Virus record (IMG/VR): IMGVR_UViG_3300036715_003541 | Coordinates: 1 to 64,000 of that record | Origin: a virus | DNA: 64,000 nucleotides | Reading direction: 5' to 3' (one strand) | Shown: positions 45,614-54,067 of the stretch, piece after piece | How the letters are laid out: each line of letters starts with the position of its first letter | Numbering within the stretch: position 1 is the stretch's first letter | Notes under the pieces: generated by a model | Databases searched by the model: none | Seen by the model: the letters and a program-made list of their open reading frames with translations, nothing else | What the model was told of the DNA's origin: nothing | Program-made: the position numbers and the translations under genes

Positions 45614-46350
45614 TTGTCCCTGCTCTTGTAAAAAGGATATAAAGTAGTTGTAATTGGTATTTTTTCCCACAAATTTGTTTTATTAATTGTATCAATTGTT
45701 TTCTCAAGATTTAACTCTAAACATTGATCTATTTTCTTTTTTAAATAAGATGCCTGATCAATCACAATTGGGCTTTGTCTTAAAAATTCTATACAATCAT
45801 CATTTAAATTGTAATCCAATTTCGCGCAAAGATAAATAGCTCGTATAATCCTTTTGTCATCATGAAAGGTTGTCTCAGCATCAATAGGAGGCAAAAGCAT
45901 CTTTGTTTTTACACTTTCTGAGCCTTTGTTTGTTGGATCAAATATCTTATGGAAATTCATATCTGACAAAAAAGCATTGCATGTAAAATCTCTACTATAC
46001 ATTTCTTTTAATAAATTTGTTGGATTTACATTTAAATCTTTCAACTTGTTTTCAATATCTGGATGATTATAATTTGAAGAAAAATCCATTTTAATATTCG
46101 CAAATTGAACGGATTTGTGACCATCTGTTGCTGTTGTGGTAGTGATATTAAAAGACTTCTTGAAATAATTGGAAACTTCATCGGCTAATAAGAAAACAGA
46201 TTTATCACCCGTTGTAATATCAATATCATTGATATCGGATAAATCACCACGGTATTTATCACGAACAAGACCACCACAAAGATATGGAGTAGAAAACCCA
46301 TTATCTTTTGCGATGGTATCAATGGTTGATAAAATTTCCTTTAGTTTCAT
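45610..46350 (-). CDS. Class II nucleotidyltransferase, poly(A) polymerase / CCA-adding family, 246 aa
   Basis: Motifs in order are CGGLVRD (about residues 25-31), NDIDIT (Asp42/44, the metal-binding pair), a YSRDFTCNAF segment (119-127, the RRDFTINA motif of the family) and FHDDKRIIRAIYLCAKL (162-178, the E/D-R-RI-RA motif). These define the head domain of CCA-adding enzymes and bacterial poly(A) polymerases. The C-terminal body domain is short (~70 residues), so the protein is much smaller than the ~400-aa bacterial versions. Whether it adds CCA to tRNAs, tails RNA or has another role is unknown. The gene sits in the virion/packaging operon with ATGA overlaps on both sides, an unusual place. 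Confidence 0.8.
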   Translation of the reverse strand: MKLKEILSTIDTIAKDNGFSTPYLCGGLVRDKYRGDLSDINDIDITTGDKSVFLLADEVSNYFKKSFNITTTTATDGHKSVQFANIKMDFSSNYNHPDIENKLKDLNVNPTNLLKEMYSRDFTCNAFLSDMNFHKIFDPTNKGSESVKTKMLLPPIDAETTFHDDKRIIRAIYLCAKLDYNLNDDCIEFLRQSPIVIDQASYLKKKIDQCLELNLEKTIDTINKTNLWEKIPITTTLYPFYKSRDK

Positions 46351-47924
46351 TTAACTTCCGTTGGAAGGTTAGGCGCTACTGGAGCTGCTGGTGTAACTGG
46401 AGTTTGTGTGGATGCTGCTGGAACAGCCGCTTCTTCTACTTCAATTTCTGGCGCTTCTTGTTTATTGATTGAATCGTTTTCTTTTTGTTTTTTCATTTCA
46501 TACTTTAACTTTTCATTTTGTTCATCTTTTTCAAGACCTGATTTTAAAGCATCAACTTCTGGGTTTGAAATTTTAGTGGAATTATCTTGTGATAAATCTA
46601 AATTTTTAATCTTCAAACTGCTATACAAACGAGATAAAATAGCGTCAATACGAGTAGCAACATAGTTATTTGATTCTAAGCTTTTATTTGTTGCTTCTGA
46701 TAATTCAGGAAAATAAGTTGATAAATCTAATTTATTTAACATTAAATCGACCAAAGATAATTGTCTTGGTATCTCACGTGTTTTAAAGATTTTTGATATT
46801 TGCTCAAGCTTATTAATAACATCTTGCAATTTAACATTACCTAATGCTCCATCTAATAGCGAATCAAATTCATTGGCATTAATTTCGCCTACTTGCCCCG
46901 TGGAAGCGTCTTCGCCTACCTCAATATCTGCTTGTGGCTTATCAATAGGTGCAGTTGTTACAGGAGCTTGTGCGCTGTTTAAAGCATTACCCTCTGGAAG
47001 CTGTTGAGCAAATGATGTTAACTCCGATTCTTCTTGACCCTCATCATAAATAACAATTTCATCTTTTTCATCTTCTTCTTCTTCCTCTTCTTCATCATCA
47101 TCTGAATCAAATGTATCTGATTCAAAATTATCACCATTTAGTTTTTTTATAAAACTTTCAATACCTGAGTCATTATCTACTGGTGGAGAAGATTCTGGTG
47201 CAGCTTGTGGGGGTGCTGAGGAATCACCACCAAATGCATCGCCAGTATTTGTTGTATCTGTTAAATTTGGAGTTAGATTTGGTAGGAAGTTTGTGGCTTC
47301 CCCTGTATCTGGACCTTTACCAACCATTTGAGCGATTTTATAAAGATAATTAGCTCCCACTGAAAAACCATCGCGAGAAAGTTTATTACCTTCTCGAACA
47401 ATCATATCTTCATATATTTTTCCACTTGTACTTGCTTTTTTTATTTTTGCAATTGTCTTTCTAACATTATGTAAAGCATCAATAACATTTTCATACTCTT
47501 GACCAATTAAATCGGGAGCATATTCATGTTCAAGTAATTTTTCGGCAGCTTTTAATCGTGCAAGTATTTTTGTTCTTAATTTCATCAATTGATCATTTTT
47601 TATATGATCATTTGCATGTGATTCATCAATGGTTTGATCGGGTTGTTTATAAAAAGGAAGATCAATTGGTAACATATAATCACCATTCGTATAATATTTT
47701 TGCGCTTTTTTATATTTCAAGTGAACTCCTTCTTGATAAAATTTTATCCAATTTAAAAAATGTTCCTTTTCATTATCAGACCAAGATTCGGTGAGAAAAT
47801 GAAAGGCGTTTTTATTTTGCTGTTTATAATACTGCAAATCTTCAAAACATTTAACCCACTTTTCAACATCATATGTTTTACCTGGATTTATGAAATCAAA
47901 AGTTGGATAAGATATTTTTTTCAT
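46347..47924 (-). CDS. Virion-associated protein with acidic centre, 525 aa
   Basis: The N-terminal ~190 residues are helical (FLNWIKFYQEGVHLKYKKAQKYY) and end at LYKIAQMVG, a K-x-A example. The middle is highly acidic and Ser/Pro-rich (SDDDEEEEEEDEKDE). A helical segment follows (VINKLEQISKIFKTREIPRQLSLVDLMLN), then a Pro/Ala-rich C-terminus (PAASTQTPVTPAAPVAPN). No enzyme motif is seen. A function in the packaging or neck module is guessed from position. Overlaps of 4 nt with the nucleotidyltransferase and the candidate TerS couple translation. Confidence 0.52.
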   Translation of the reverse strand: MKKISYPTFDFINPGKTYDVEKWVKCFEDLQYYKQQNKNAFHFLTESWSDNEKEHFLNWIKFYQEGVHLKYKKAQKYYTNGDYMLPIDLPFYKQPDQTIDESHANDHIKNDQLMKLRTKILARLKAAEKLLEHEYAPDLIGQEYENVIDALHNVRKTIAKIKKASTSGKIYEDMIVREGNKLSRDGFSVGANYLYKIAQMVGKGPDTGEATNFLPNLTPNLTDTTNTGDAFGGDSSAPPQAAPESSPPVDNDSGIESFIKKLNGDNFESDTFDSDDDEEEEEEEDEKDEIVIYDEGQEESELTSFAQQLPEGNALNSAQAPVTTAPIDKPQADIEVGEDASTGQVGEINANEFDSLLDGALGNVKLQDVINKLEQISKIFKTREIPRQLSLVDLMLNKLDLSTYFPELSEATNKSLESNNYVATRIDAILSRLYSSLKIKNLDLSQDNSTKISNPEVDALKSGLEKDEQNEKLKYEMKKQKENDSINKQEAPEIEVEEAAVPAASTQTPVTPAAPVAPNLPTEVK

Positions 47925-48676
47925 AATTTACTGGATATCGATTCTGTAAGTAACTGTGCTTCTATATAACGTTCTTCTGTGCTTTGAACCGCTGTTGATA
48001 GTTCTTTTACTTTATTCATTTTATCATGAAACTTTTCCATAAACAACAACGAAGATTCAACATCAATTTCACTTAATGTTTCTCGCAATGCTTCATAAAA
48101 TACTGTTGCACTTTGATCAATCATATTAAAAGTAATATTATTTGTTGTATTCGCTGCAGCCAATTGTGGTGGCTCAATAACAAGTTTGTGATATTTTTCA
48201 AGCATTGTACCAAGTCTATCAAACCACTCCATTAAAACTCTATCTGCTTTTATAGTATCTGGATTGTCTTGAATTTGATCGAAAACTTGAGCTGTTCTTG
48301 TTTCAATATTTACAATCATTGTTAATAACATTGATTTTATATCCAACTCATTATTTGCAAGTTTTGTTAATGCATCTTTATAAGATGAATTGTTTTTAAC
48401 ATTAAGTTCAAGTTCTTTTGATAAATCAATATTTGATTTTATAGAAGCAGATGTTTTTGCCAAATCTTCTTTTAATGCAATATGAAAATCAAGATATTTA
48501 TCTTGATATGTTTTTAATAATTTTTCAGACAAAATAAAATTTGACTCATCTTTATCTGTGTATTTAGCTGATAACCATTCGTGAATATCTTTTGCAGAAA
48601 TACCAATAATCAACTTAGATGTGATTTCATCTAAATCTGGTGAGCTAAGTATTTTTTTTATAGATGGGTCTTTCAT
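47921..48676 (-). CDS. Candidate terminase small subunit / helical DNA-binding protein, 251 aa
   Basis: The N-terminal ~65 residues (EITSKLIIGISAKDIHEWL, then LSEKLLKTYQDKYLDFHI) have the helix-turn-helix-like pattern of some phage small terminases, where a short L--G-S---I--WL motif precedes a KTY helix. The rest is a long coiled coil (ASIKSNIDLSKELELNV) and a C-terminal helix bundle (LREKLSE-type). It lies about 4 kb upstream of terL in the packaging operon. The assignment is by pattern and context, not by a diagnostic motif. Confidence 0.4.
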   Translation of the reverse strand: MKDPSIKKILSSPDLDEITSKLIIGISAKDIHEWLSAKYTDKDESNFILSEKLLKTYQDKYLDFHIALKEDLAKTSASIKSNIDLSKELELNVKNNSSYKDALTKLANNELDIKSMLLTMIVNIETRTAQVFDQIQDNPDTIKADRVLMEWFDRLGTMLEKYHKLVIEPPQLAAANTTNNITFNMIDQSATVFYEALRETLSEIDVESSLLFMEKFHDKMNKVKELSTAVQSTEERYIEAQLLTESISSKL

Positions 48677-48683
48677 AACAAAA

Positions 48684-49397
48684 TCACATTCCTAGTTTTT
48701 CTTCACGAGTTTGATAAGATTCGTTGTAATTTGGTTTCTTATAATATTGAGATTGATTTTGAACGCTTCCACCTGGAACTTTATCACCATTTAATAATGT
48801 ATATCCAGCTGGGTAATTATACACACGACCATCCAATGAACATTGATATGTATCCTCTGATAATCTACGCATTTGTGCGCCAGCATGATCTGGACAGCTT
48901 CTTGTTTGCAAAGCATGTTCCATAATTGTATATTCCTTCATAGATGGATGATCTTCAACTTCTTTTTTTACATCACCTAACTTATTAACTTCTTCAAATC
49001 TTTTTGAGCTTTCTTCATAACGCTTCTTCATTTCTTCAATGCGTTTGTTATCAGATTCTTTTCTAGCTTTTATAGACTCAGGAGTTGCTGCAATTGTAAA
49101 TAATAATTGATCCAATACAGAGGCTTTTTTTTGTAAATCTGGATCACCAGAGGCATCCAAATCAGAGGCGAAAGAAGCCAAATCTTCAAGATGTTCTTTG
49201 GTTAAAAAAACGTCTGAATGTGGTTCAATTTCTTCAAGTTGTTCGGCAGCATTTTTTAAAATTTTTGCTGCTGCGATACAAGCTGTTGCGACAATAGCTA
49301 AACAATCATCATCATCCTCAGCGAGTAATAACGCTTCGTTTTCTGTAGATTCTAAAGAGTTTGCGATAGCTTTTAACATTTCGGAAGATTTAATCAT
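48684..49397 (-). CDS. Zinc-ribbon-like phage protein, 237 aa
   Basis: Helical and acidic N-terminal half (LLLAEDDDDCLAIVATACIAAAKIL), then a K-x-A site (LQKKASVL), a charged coiled-coil stretch, and a C-terminal Cys motif near residues 175-200 (TRSCPDHAG ... QCSLDGRVYNYPAGY). This C-terminus resembles a zinc-ribbon-like element that I believe recurs in large phage structural genes, without a known function. A TATAAT at 49441-49446 lies upstream and after a terminator, so it probably has its own start of transcription. Confidence 0.55.
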   Translation of the reverse strand: MIKSSEMLKAIANSLESTENEALLLAEDDDDCLAIVATACIAAAKILKNAAEQLEEIEPHSDVFLTKEHLEDLASFASDLDASGDPDLQKKASVLDQLLFTIAATPESIKARKESDNKRIEEMKKRYEESSKRFEEVNKLGDVKKEVEDHPSMKEYTIMEHALQTRSCPDHAGAQMRRLSEDTYQCSLDGRVYNYPAGYTLLNGDKVPGGSVQNQSQYYKKPNYNESYQTREEKLGM

Positions 49398-49462
49398 AAA
49401 ACACCAGTATTTATTGTTTACTTTACTTTAGTAATGCTTTATTATAGCTACTAGAAAATAAA

Positions 49463-49490
49463 AAAAAGCAGCTTGTATAAGCTGCTTTTT
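49463..49490 (-). terminator. Rho-independent terminator
   Basis: AAAAAGCAGCTT-GTAT-AAGCTGCTTTTT, a 12-bp perfect stem, ends the transcript from the 532-aa gene (stop at 49510) 20 nt downstream. Confidence 0.92.
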
Positions 49491-49509
49491 ATATAACGTA
49501 GTTATTTTA

Positions 49510-51108
49510 TCACATGAAAATTTTATTATAAAAGAAACCAACAGTTGGGTTATTTACAGTCTCATGATTTCTATCTACTGCACAGCAATTTCCAAATTTA
49601 TCCTGAACAACCTTATCAATTGGTAAATTCAAGTGACCACAAACTGGTTTCAAACTTGTTTTGCTTTTAACAACAAGTGAACATGTTGATTTTGGAGCTG
49701 CTTCTTTCTTAGCATTCAAGTTAGACATATATTCTTTTACAGCGATTGTATAAGAGTTGTTGTCACCACTTTGCAATATAATATTCATTGCATCTTCTGC
49801 ACGATCAAAGTTGCTATCTAAAGCTGCTTGTCTAACGATTTCAATAAGCTCAGAATTTTTCATTCCATATTGAGGAGAAACCAATGCGGCTGATTTTTTA
49901 TCAAACACACCATTGTTGCTCATTTCAATTAATGTATTTTCAGATATTGGAGAAATTGAACCTTCGCAAATCAAAACAGATGGTTTTAATGCTTTACCTT
50001 CTTTTACCTTTACAGGTACTGTGAAAGACAATCTACCACCGCCAGTGCTAACTGCAAAGTAAATAGATGACTTATCTGATTTTGCAACTTTTATTTGATT
50101 GTATTTTTCACCAGCTTGTTTCAAAGCTTGATCAACCAAATCACGTGCTTTGTTTACAAAGCTTGTACCAAAAGTAATTTCAGCGGCACCTTTTGCAGAA
50201 GCTAACTTTTCTTCAAATGTATCTGCTTCTTCTAAACGAAGTTGTGGAACTTCTTTTGCTTCTGGATAGAATGTTGTTAATATAGAATTATTAAATACTT
50301 CTGTTTTAGGAGCTTCTTCTGCTTTTTTGATTTTTAATGCAGCAACTGCTAATTCTGGTTGAGAGAGTTTTTCTGTTTTTTCTGTAACTAAATCTAAAAC
50401 AACAGAAGCTGTGACATTTAATTTGCTACCCGCTTTATTTAACAAATAACTTGTTAATGAAGCTTTAGATATTTTCTCAGCACCATTGTTTCCTAAAAAC
50501 ACTTCTGGTGAGGATATTCTTTTTTCTTTTGTTTTAACAGGAATAAATACAGCAGTTTTGCCACGTGGTGTAGTGAAAGAAGCATTTACAATAATATATT
50601 GTTCATTACCAGAGGCAACAGATAATTGAGCTTCAGGTAAATCATGAAGGTTTAATACTGTTTTTGTTTGATTTAAAGCTTTTGTAGCAACTTCTTCAGA
50701 GTATGCTTTAGGTTCTTCGCCTGAAAATACACTGGAAAGTAAATTTTGCAATACTGGGTCTGCAGATGCGTATAAAGAAATGACTTTTCCATCTTGTTTT
50801 TCAGCATATTTGGGTTTTAAAAAATTGATTTCTTGATCACCAATTTCTTCCTTTAGTAATTCGCCAGCCATAGAAGATACTGTGTAAAATCTATTATAAA
50901 TGTTTACTAGCTCCGCTTTCTTTGTAATCAATGATTTTTCACCCATTTTATTAAAAACCTGAGCCATTTGAATAATGGTTTGGTCATTTGGGTATTTCTC
51001 AGCTAATTTTGCTAATTTATTTTGTAACACAGATGTGAGAAATGGTTTTTCATTATCCATCTGTGCAGCAAGATTTTGAGAAATTTCAGTAAGTTTATTA
51101 AATTTCAT
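49510..51108 (-). CDS. Hypothetical protein with repeated beta modules, 532 aa
   Basis: Two similar modules appear: SYYITVNASFTTPRGKTAVFIPVKTKEKRISSPE-like and, later, SIYFAVSTGGGRLSFTVPVKVKEGKALKPS. Each runs from an internal beta hairpin to a PVKxKE turn and then -PEVF or -PSVL. A Cys/His-rich C-terminal end (PVCGHLNLP... GNCCAVDRNHE) may be a small zinc site. No known family. It is the last gene of the operon that begins near 54.6 kb, and is followed by a strong terminator. Confidence 0.55.
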   Translation of the reverse strand: MKFNKLTEISQNLAAQMDNEKPFLTSVLQNKLAKLAEKYPNDQTIIQMAQVFNKMGEKSLITKKAELVNIYNRFYTVSSMAGELLKEEIGDQEINFLKPKYAEKQDGKVISLYASADPVLQNLLSSVFSGEEPKAYSEEVATKALNQTKTVLNLHDLPEAQLSVASGNEQYIIVNASFTTPRGKTAVFIPVKTKEKRISSPEVFLGNNGAEKISKASLTSYLLNKAGSKLNVTASVVLDLVTEKTEKLSQPELAVAALKIKKAEEAPKTEVFNNSILTTFYPEAKEVPQLRLEEADTFEEKLASAKGAAEITFGTSFVNKARDLVDQALKQAGEKYNQIKVAKSDKSSIYFAVSTGGGRLSFTVPVKVKEGKALKPSVLICEGSISPISENTLIEMSNNGVFDKKSAALVSPQYGMKNSELIEIVRQAALDSNFDRAEDAMNIILQSGDNNSYTIAVKEYMSNLNAKKEAAPKSTCSLVVKSKTSLKPVCGHLNLPIDKVVQDKFGNCCAVDRNHETVNNPTVGFFYNKIFM

Positions 51109-51120
51109 ATGTTTCCTGGA

Positions 51121-51579
51121 TTAGCCTAATTCTGGAAATTTTTTAATTATTTCTTGACGCATAGATGCAGAAACTTCTTTTAACAAATTAGAAACCATTT
51201 TCTTATTTTTTAACAGCGTTTTTGGCAAATACTCTGGCACGAATGCCAATTCTTTCTTATCTAATCCTAATTTATTAGCTGCAACTTTTGCTATTTGCTC
51301 ATTTTTATAAAAAATAGATAAATTATCTTTGCCCACCTCAACATACCAAGGGTTTGCAGAGGATGCTTGTTTCTCTAAAAGATCATCATACATAGCTACT
51401 ATGTATTGCTCATCATCATTATCACCATTAACAACTTGCCACAAATTAGACATATCATCATTATCTTTAAATTTTACAACATCAAAAGCAACTTTAACAA
51501 TTTTATCTTTAACATCAGATAACTTATATGCTTTTTTTAGCAAAATTTTCTCTAAAAGAGTTTTATTATAATCAATCAT
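51121..51579 (-). CDS. Hypothetical protein, 152 aa
   Basis: A charged, mixed alpha/beta protein. It begins with a helical Lys/Leu-rich N-terminus (KTLLEKILLKKAYKLSDVK), includes VKVAFDVVKF and DLLEKQASSANPWYVEVGKDNLSIFYKNEQIAKV, and ends with a basic helix (LLKEVSASMRQEIIKKF). No recognised domain. It is 12 nt upstream of the 532-aa gene and shares its operon. The middle resembles the beta segments of that protein, so the pair may act together. Confidence 0.52.
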   Translation of the reverse strand: MIDYNKTLLEKILLKKAYKLSDVKDKIVKVAFDVVKFKDNDDMSNLWQVVNGDNDDEQYIVAMYDDLLEKQASSANPWYVEVGKDNLSIFYKNEQIAKVAANKLGLDKKELAFVPEYLPKTLLKNKKMVSNLLKEVSASMRQEIIKKFPELG

Positions 51580-51636
51580 ATTTATCCCTGATATTTTAGT
51601 TCAAATTTTATATTGTTTTATTGCTTGTTTTTATTG

Positions 51637-52092
51637 TTAAAATTTTTCTTCCCTTAATTTTTGCATTTTGTCAAGTATTGTTTTGATTTTATTATCCTTC
51701 TCAACTATTTTCTTTATTCTTTGAAAAGAACCACCATATTGTGTTTTTTTATCTTTTTTATAATCAACATTTCCATGTAACGATTTAGTGATTGAACTTT
51801 GATTTACACTTAAAATTTTTGCAATTTCCATTTGTGTGTAACCATCTTTTACTGACAATGTAATTACTTCTCGTTGACGATCTGTAAGCATTGTATCAAT
51901 AATCCTCCAAAGTTCTTTTTTTAATTCATCCTCTAATGCAAATAATTCTTCATCATATGCCCAAGGGTTTAATCGAGATTCAATTGAATCATTGTTCGAA
52001 AACGCTTCCATCATATCATGAGAGCAAGATTGTTCAACAATTAAATATTGATAAGAGTCACTTCTATTCTTACGTTTTTCAGATTTTTCCAC
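51637..52092 (-). CDS. Sigma-70 region 4-like transcription factor, 151 aa
   Basis: Residues 69-107 (LTDRQREVITLSVKDGYTQMEIAK-type segment, then SVNQSSITKSLHGN) form the helix-turn-helix of sigma region 4, which reads the -35 box, preceded by a short helical region. The protein lacks a recognisable region 2, so it may be a sigma-like adaptor or an alternative sigma factor specific for phage promoters. A basic C-terminus (IKTILDKMQKLREEKF) follows. It precedes the genes 51121-49510, and could switch expression to late genes (inference). Confidence 0.72.
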   Translation of the reverse strand: MEKSEKRKNRSDSYQYLIVEQSCSHDMMEAFSNNDSIESRLNPWAYDEELFALEDELKKELWRIIDTMLTDRQREVITLSVKDGYTQMEIAKILSVNQSSITKSLHGNVDYKKDKKTQYGGSFQRIKKIVEKDNKIKTILDKMQKLREEKF

Positions 52093-52148
52093 ATAACCTC
52101 CATGCGACTTAATATAATATATCTCACCATTTTTGTTATGTTTGATTT

Positions 52149-52892
52149 TTAATAAGATGTTATCTCTAAAGAAAACTGATGATTCCTTGTAATATATTCA
52201 TCAATGTCTTTATATCCCATGGGTACCGATAAATGTGTGATAATTGCTTTATCACCATATTTTTCATCTATTTTTTTGCGACCCTTTAATCCAGCTTCAT
52301 CATTGTCAAACACAATAATAATATTATCTGTATATCGAATAAGAGTTGCAAATTGATAAGCTGATAAAGAAGAAGATCCAACTGCTACAACATTTTTTAT
52401 TCCAAACTCATAGCACTTAATCGCATCTAATTGACCTTCAACCACATATGCAAAACCTTCTTTTAAAATATGCTCTTTTGCAAAGTTTAAGTTAAAACAA
52501 TAGTTACCTTTTTTAAATACAGTATTCTTATATTTTATAAGACTTCTTTGCTTTCTTTCTTCTTCACCTAATAATGTCCTGCCAATAAGAGCAATAGGTG
52601 TGTTATTTGCATTGTAATATGGTATCACTAAACCATGATTTTCAAAATAAGAAAATAAACCAGATTGCTTTTTCCAAGCTAAACCAACATCTATTAAGTC
52701 TTTACTTGATATTGCGTTAGATATCAAATTCATGTAAATAGAAGGTGGGAAATAACCTATGTTATATTTATTTATTATCTCATCTGATAGTCTTGAATAA
52801 ATATATGTTCGATATTCTTCCGCTTCTGAGAAATTTAATAGTAAGTTCTTTGATATTGATATTACTTTTTCAAAAACTTCAGATTTAAACAT
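52149..52892 (-). CDS. DnaG-type primase core (TOPRIM domain) lacking its zinc domain, 247 aa
   Basis: The sequence covers the RNA-polymerase core of bacterial primases. It starts with a short helical region, then NHGLVIPYYNANN (the core-entry motif), a segment with IALIGRTL, and the TOPRIM motifs: VVEGQLD (Glu152) and IVFDNDEAG (Asp196/Asp198), separated by VGSSSLSAYQ. There is no N-terminal CHC2 zinc domain and no helicase-binding C-terminal region. The next gene upstream (52894-53217) encodes two zinc ribbons and stops 1 nt before this start, so the two may be a split primase. Confidence 0.82.
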   Translation of the reverse strand: MFKSEVFEKVISISKNLLLNFSEAEEYRTYIYSRLSDEIINKYNIGYFPPSIYMNLISNAISSKDLIDVGLAWKKQSGLFSYFENHGLVIPYYNANNTPIALIGRTLLGEEERKQRSLIKYKNTVFKKGNYCFNLNFAKEHILKEGFAYVVEGQLDAIKCYEFGIKNVVAVGSSSLSAYQFATLIRYTDNIIIVFDNDEAGLKGRKKIDEKYGDKAIITHLSVPMGYKDIDEYITRNHQFSLEITSY

Positions 52893-52893
52893 A

Positions 52894-53217
52894 TTACTTT
52901 ATTTTCTTCAATTGCTCAATCATCATTATTTTAAATGGGACAGACAACTTATAAGCTTGTCCACAACCACTGCATAATACATTTTTTTCATCTTTGGATA
53001 TTTTAGGCGTTTCTATAGAGCCACAATCACACTTTATATTCCAAAAGGGTTTTTTATCACCTGAACGCCAAAGTTGCAATGTTTCTAATTGATACTTTAA
53101 GTAATGATTATCTGGCTGCACTTTATCACAATTTCCACAATGAATTTTCTTTGTTTTTTTATCCAAACAAGGTTCCGATTGTTTTTTACATAATTCACAA
53201 TTTAATGATACACGCAT
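52894..53217 (-). CDS. Zinc-ribbon protein next to the primase core, 107 aa
   Basis: Two zinc-ribbon pairs are visible: CELC (residues 7-10) with CGNC (27-30), and CDCG (62-65) with CSGC (82-85). Between and after them lie basic helical segments (LKYQLETLQLW, FKIMMIEQLKKIK). Ribbons of this kind bind DNA or RNA. The gene is immediately upstream of the primase core (1-nt gap), so it may supply the zinc-binding function a complete primase holds in one chain. That link is inference from adjacency; the spacing does not match the classic CHC2 pattern. Confidence 0.55.
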   Translation of the reverse strand: MRVSLNCELCKKQSEPCLDKKTKKIHCGNCDKVQPDNHYLKYQLETLQLWRSGDKKPFWNIKCDCGSIETPKISKDEKNVLCSGCGQAYKLSVPFKIMMIEQLKKIK

Positions 53218-53218
53218 A

Positions 53219-54067
53219 CTACTCCAATGCTTTCTTTACTTTTAAGAATTCTTCATTTGTTAAAAAAGAAACACTCACCCTCACAAGGTGATCCGTTGTT
53301 TTATTCTTTGATTTAATACCTTCGTTTTTGATAACTAAACAATCTTCATTCCTTGTGTTTGCAGGTATAATAATCGTTTTTTCACCATGAATTGTTTTTA
53401 CTGATTTTGAACAGCCAAGTATTGACTCTGTAAAACTAATATTAAGGTAAGAAATAATATTATTATTTTCTATCGAAAAATACTCACTATCAAAAACCTT
53501 TATTTGAATAAAAGCATCACGCTTTATATCCTTGTAAAAATCACCACCACCAGATATTCTTAATACAAAACCATTGATTGTACCAGGGTCTATTTGAATA
53601 GAATAACTTTTTGTTACAAATGAATATCCATTGTCACAATCGCAAGAAGATGTACATTCACACATTACTGTTTTATAAGAAGTCTTATTACATTTATTGC
53701 AATTAACATCTTTTACTTTACCAAATCCAAGGCATTTTTCACAAAGAGATTTACTAGTTATTTTTACATCTTTCACACAACCAAGTGTGGCTTCCAAAAA
53801 AGATAATCCCAAGATAACATGTATATCAGATAACTTTAAAGTGTGTGAAAAATTATGTTTAAAATCTTTTATCTCAACTTTTTCTTTATGGTTTTTCTCA
53901 AGAAAAGAATAAGCTAAATTTATTTTCTTTAAAATTTCTTCAGATTGTGGATCTTTGTTTACATCTGGGTGATGTGTTTTTACTAACTTTTTAAATTTTA
54001 ACTTTATATCATTTAAAGAATGATAAGAAGTTGCACCCAATGTTTTGTAAGCTTCTTTTAAGTTCAT
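53219..54067 (-). CDS. dnaJ: DnaJ-like co-chaperone (Hsp40), 282 aa
   Basis: The N-terminal J domain has KLVKTHHPDVNKD with the HPD triad at residues 33-35, which stimulates DnaK ATPase. The next part is a degenerate zinc-finger region (CEKCLGFGKV, CNKC, CECTSSCDCDNGY), shorter than the usual four CxxCxGxG repeats. The C-terminal domain (SYSIQIDPGTINGFVLRISGGGDFYKD, INISFTESILGCSKSV-type) fits the substrate-binding region of DnaJ. It overlaps the resolvase gene by ATGA at 54064-54067. Phage DnaJ may recruit host DnaK in replication or head assembly. Confidence 0.8.
   Translation of the reverse strand: MNLKEAYKTLGATSYHSLNDIKLKFKKLVKTHHPDVNKDPQSEEILKKINLAYSFLEKNHKEKVEIKDFKHNFSHTLKLSDIHVILGLSFLEATLGCVKDVKITSKSLCEKCLGFGKVKDVNCNKCNKTSYKTVMCECTSSCDCDNGYSFVTKSYSIQIDPGTINGFVLRISGGGDFYKDIKRDAFIQIKVFDSEYFSIENNNIISYLNISFTESILGCSKSVKTIHGEKTIIIPANTRNEDCLVIKNEGIKSKNKTTDHLVRVSVSFLTNEEFLKVKKALE

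Noticed and set aside
52093-52148. A coding region between the primase and the sigma-like gene.
   Set aside because: Only 56 nt without an ORF or clear signals.
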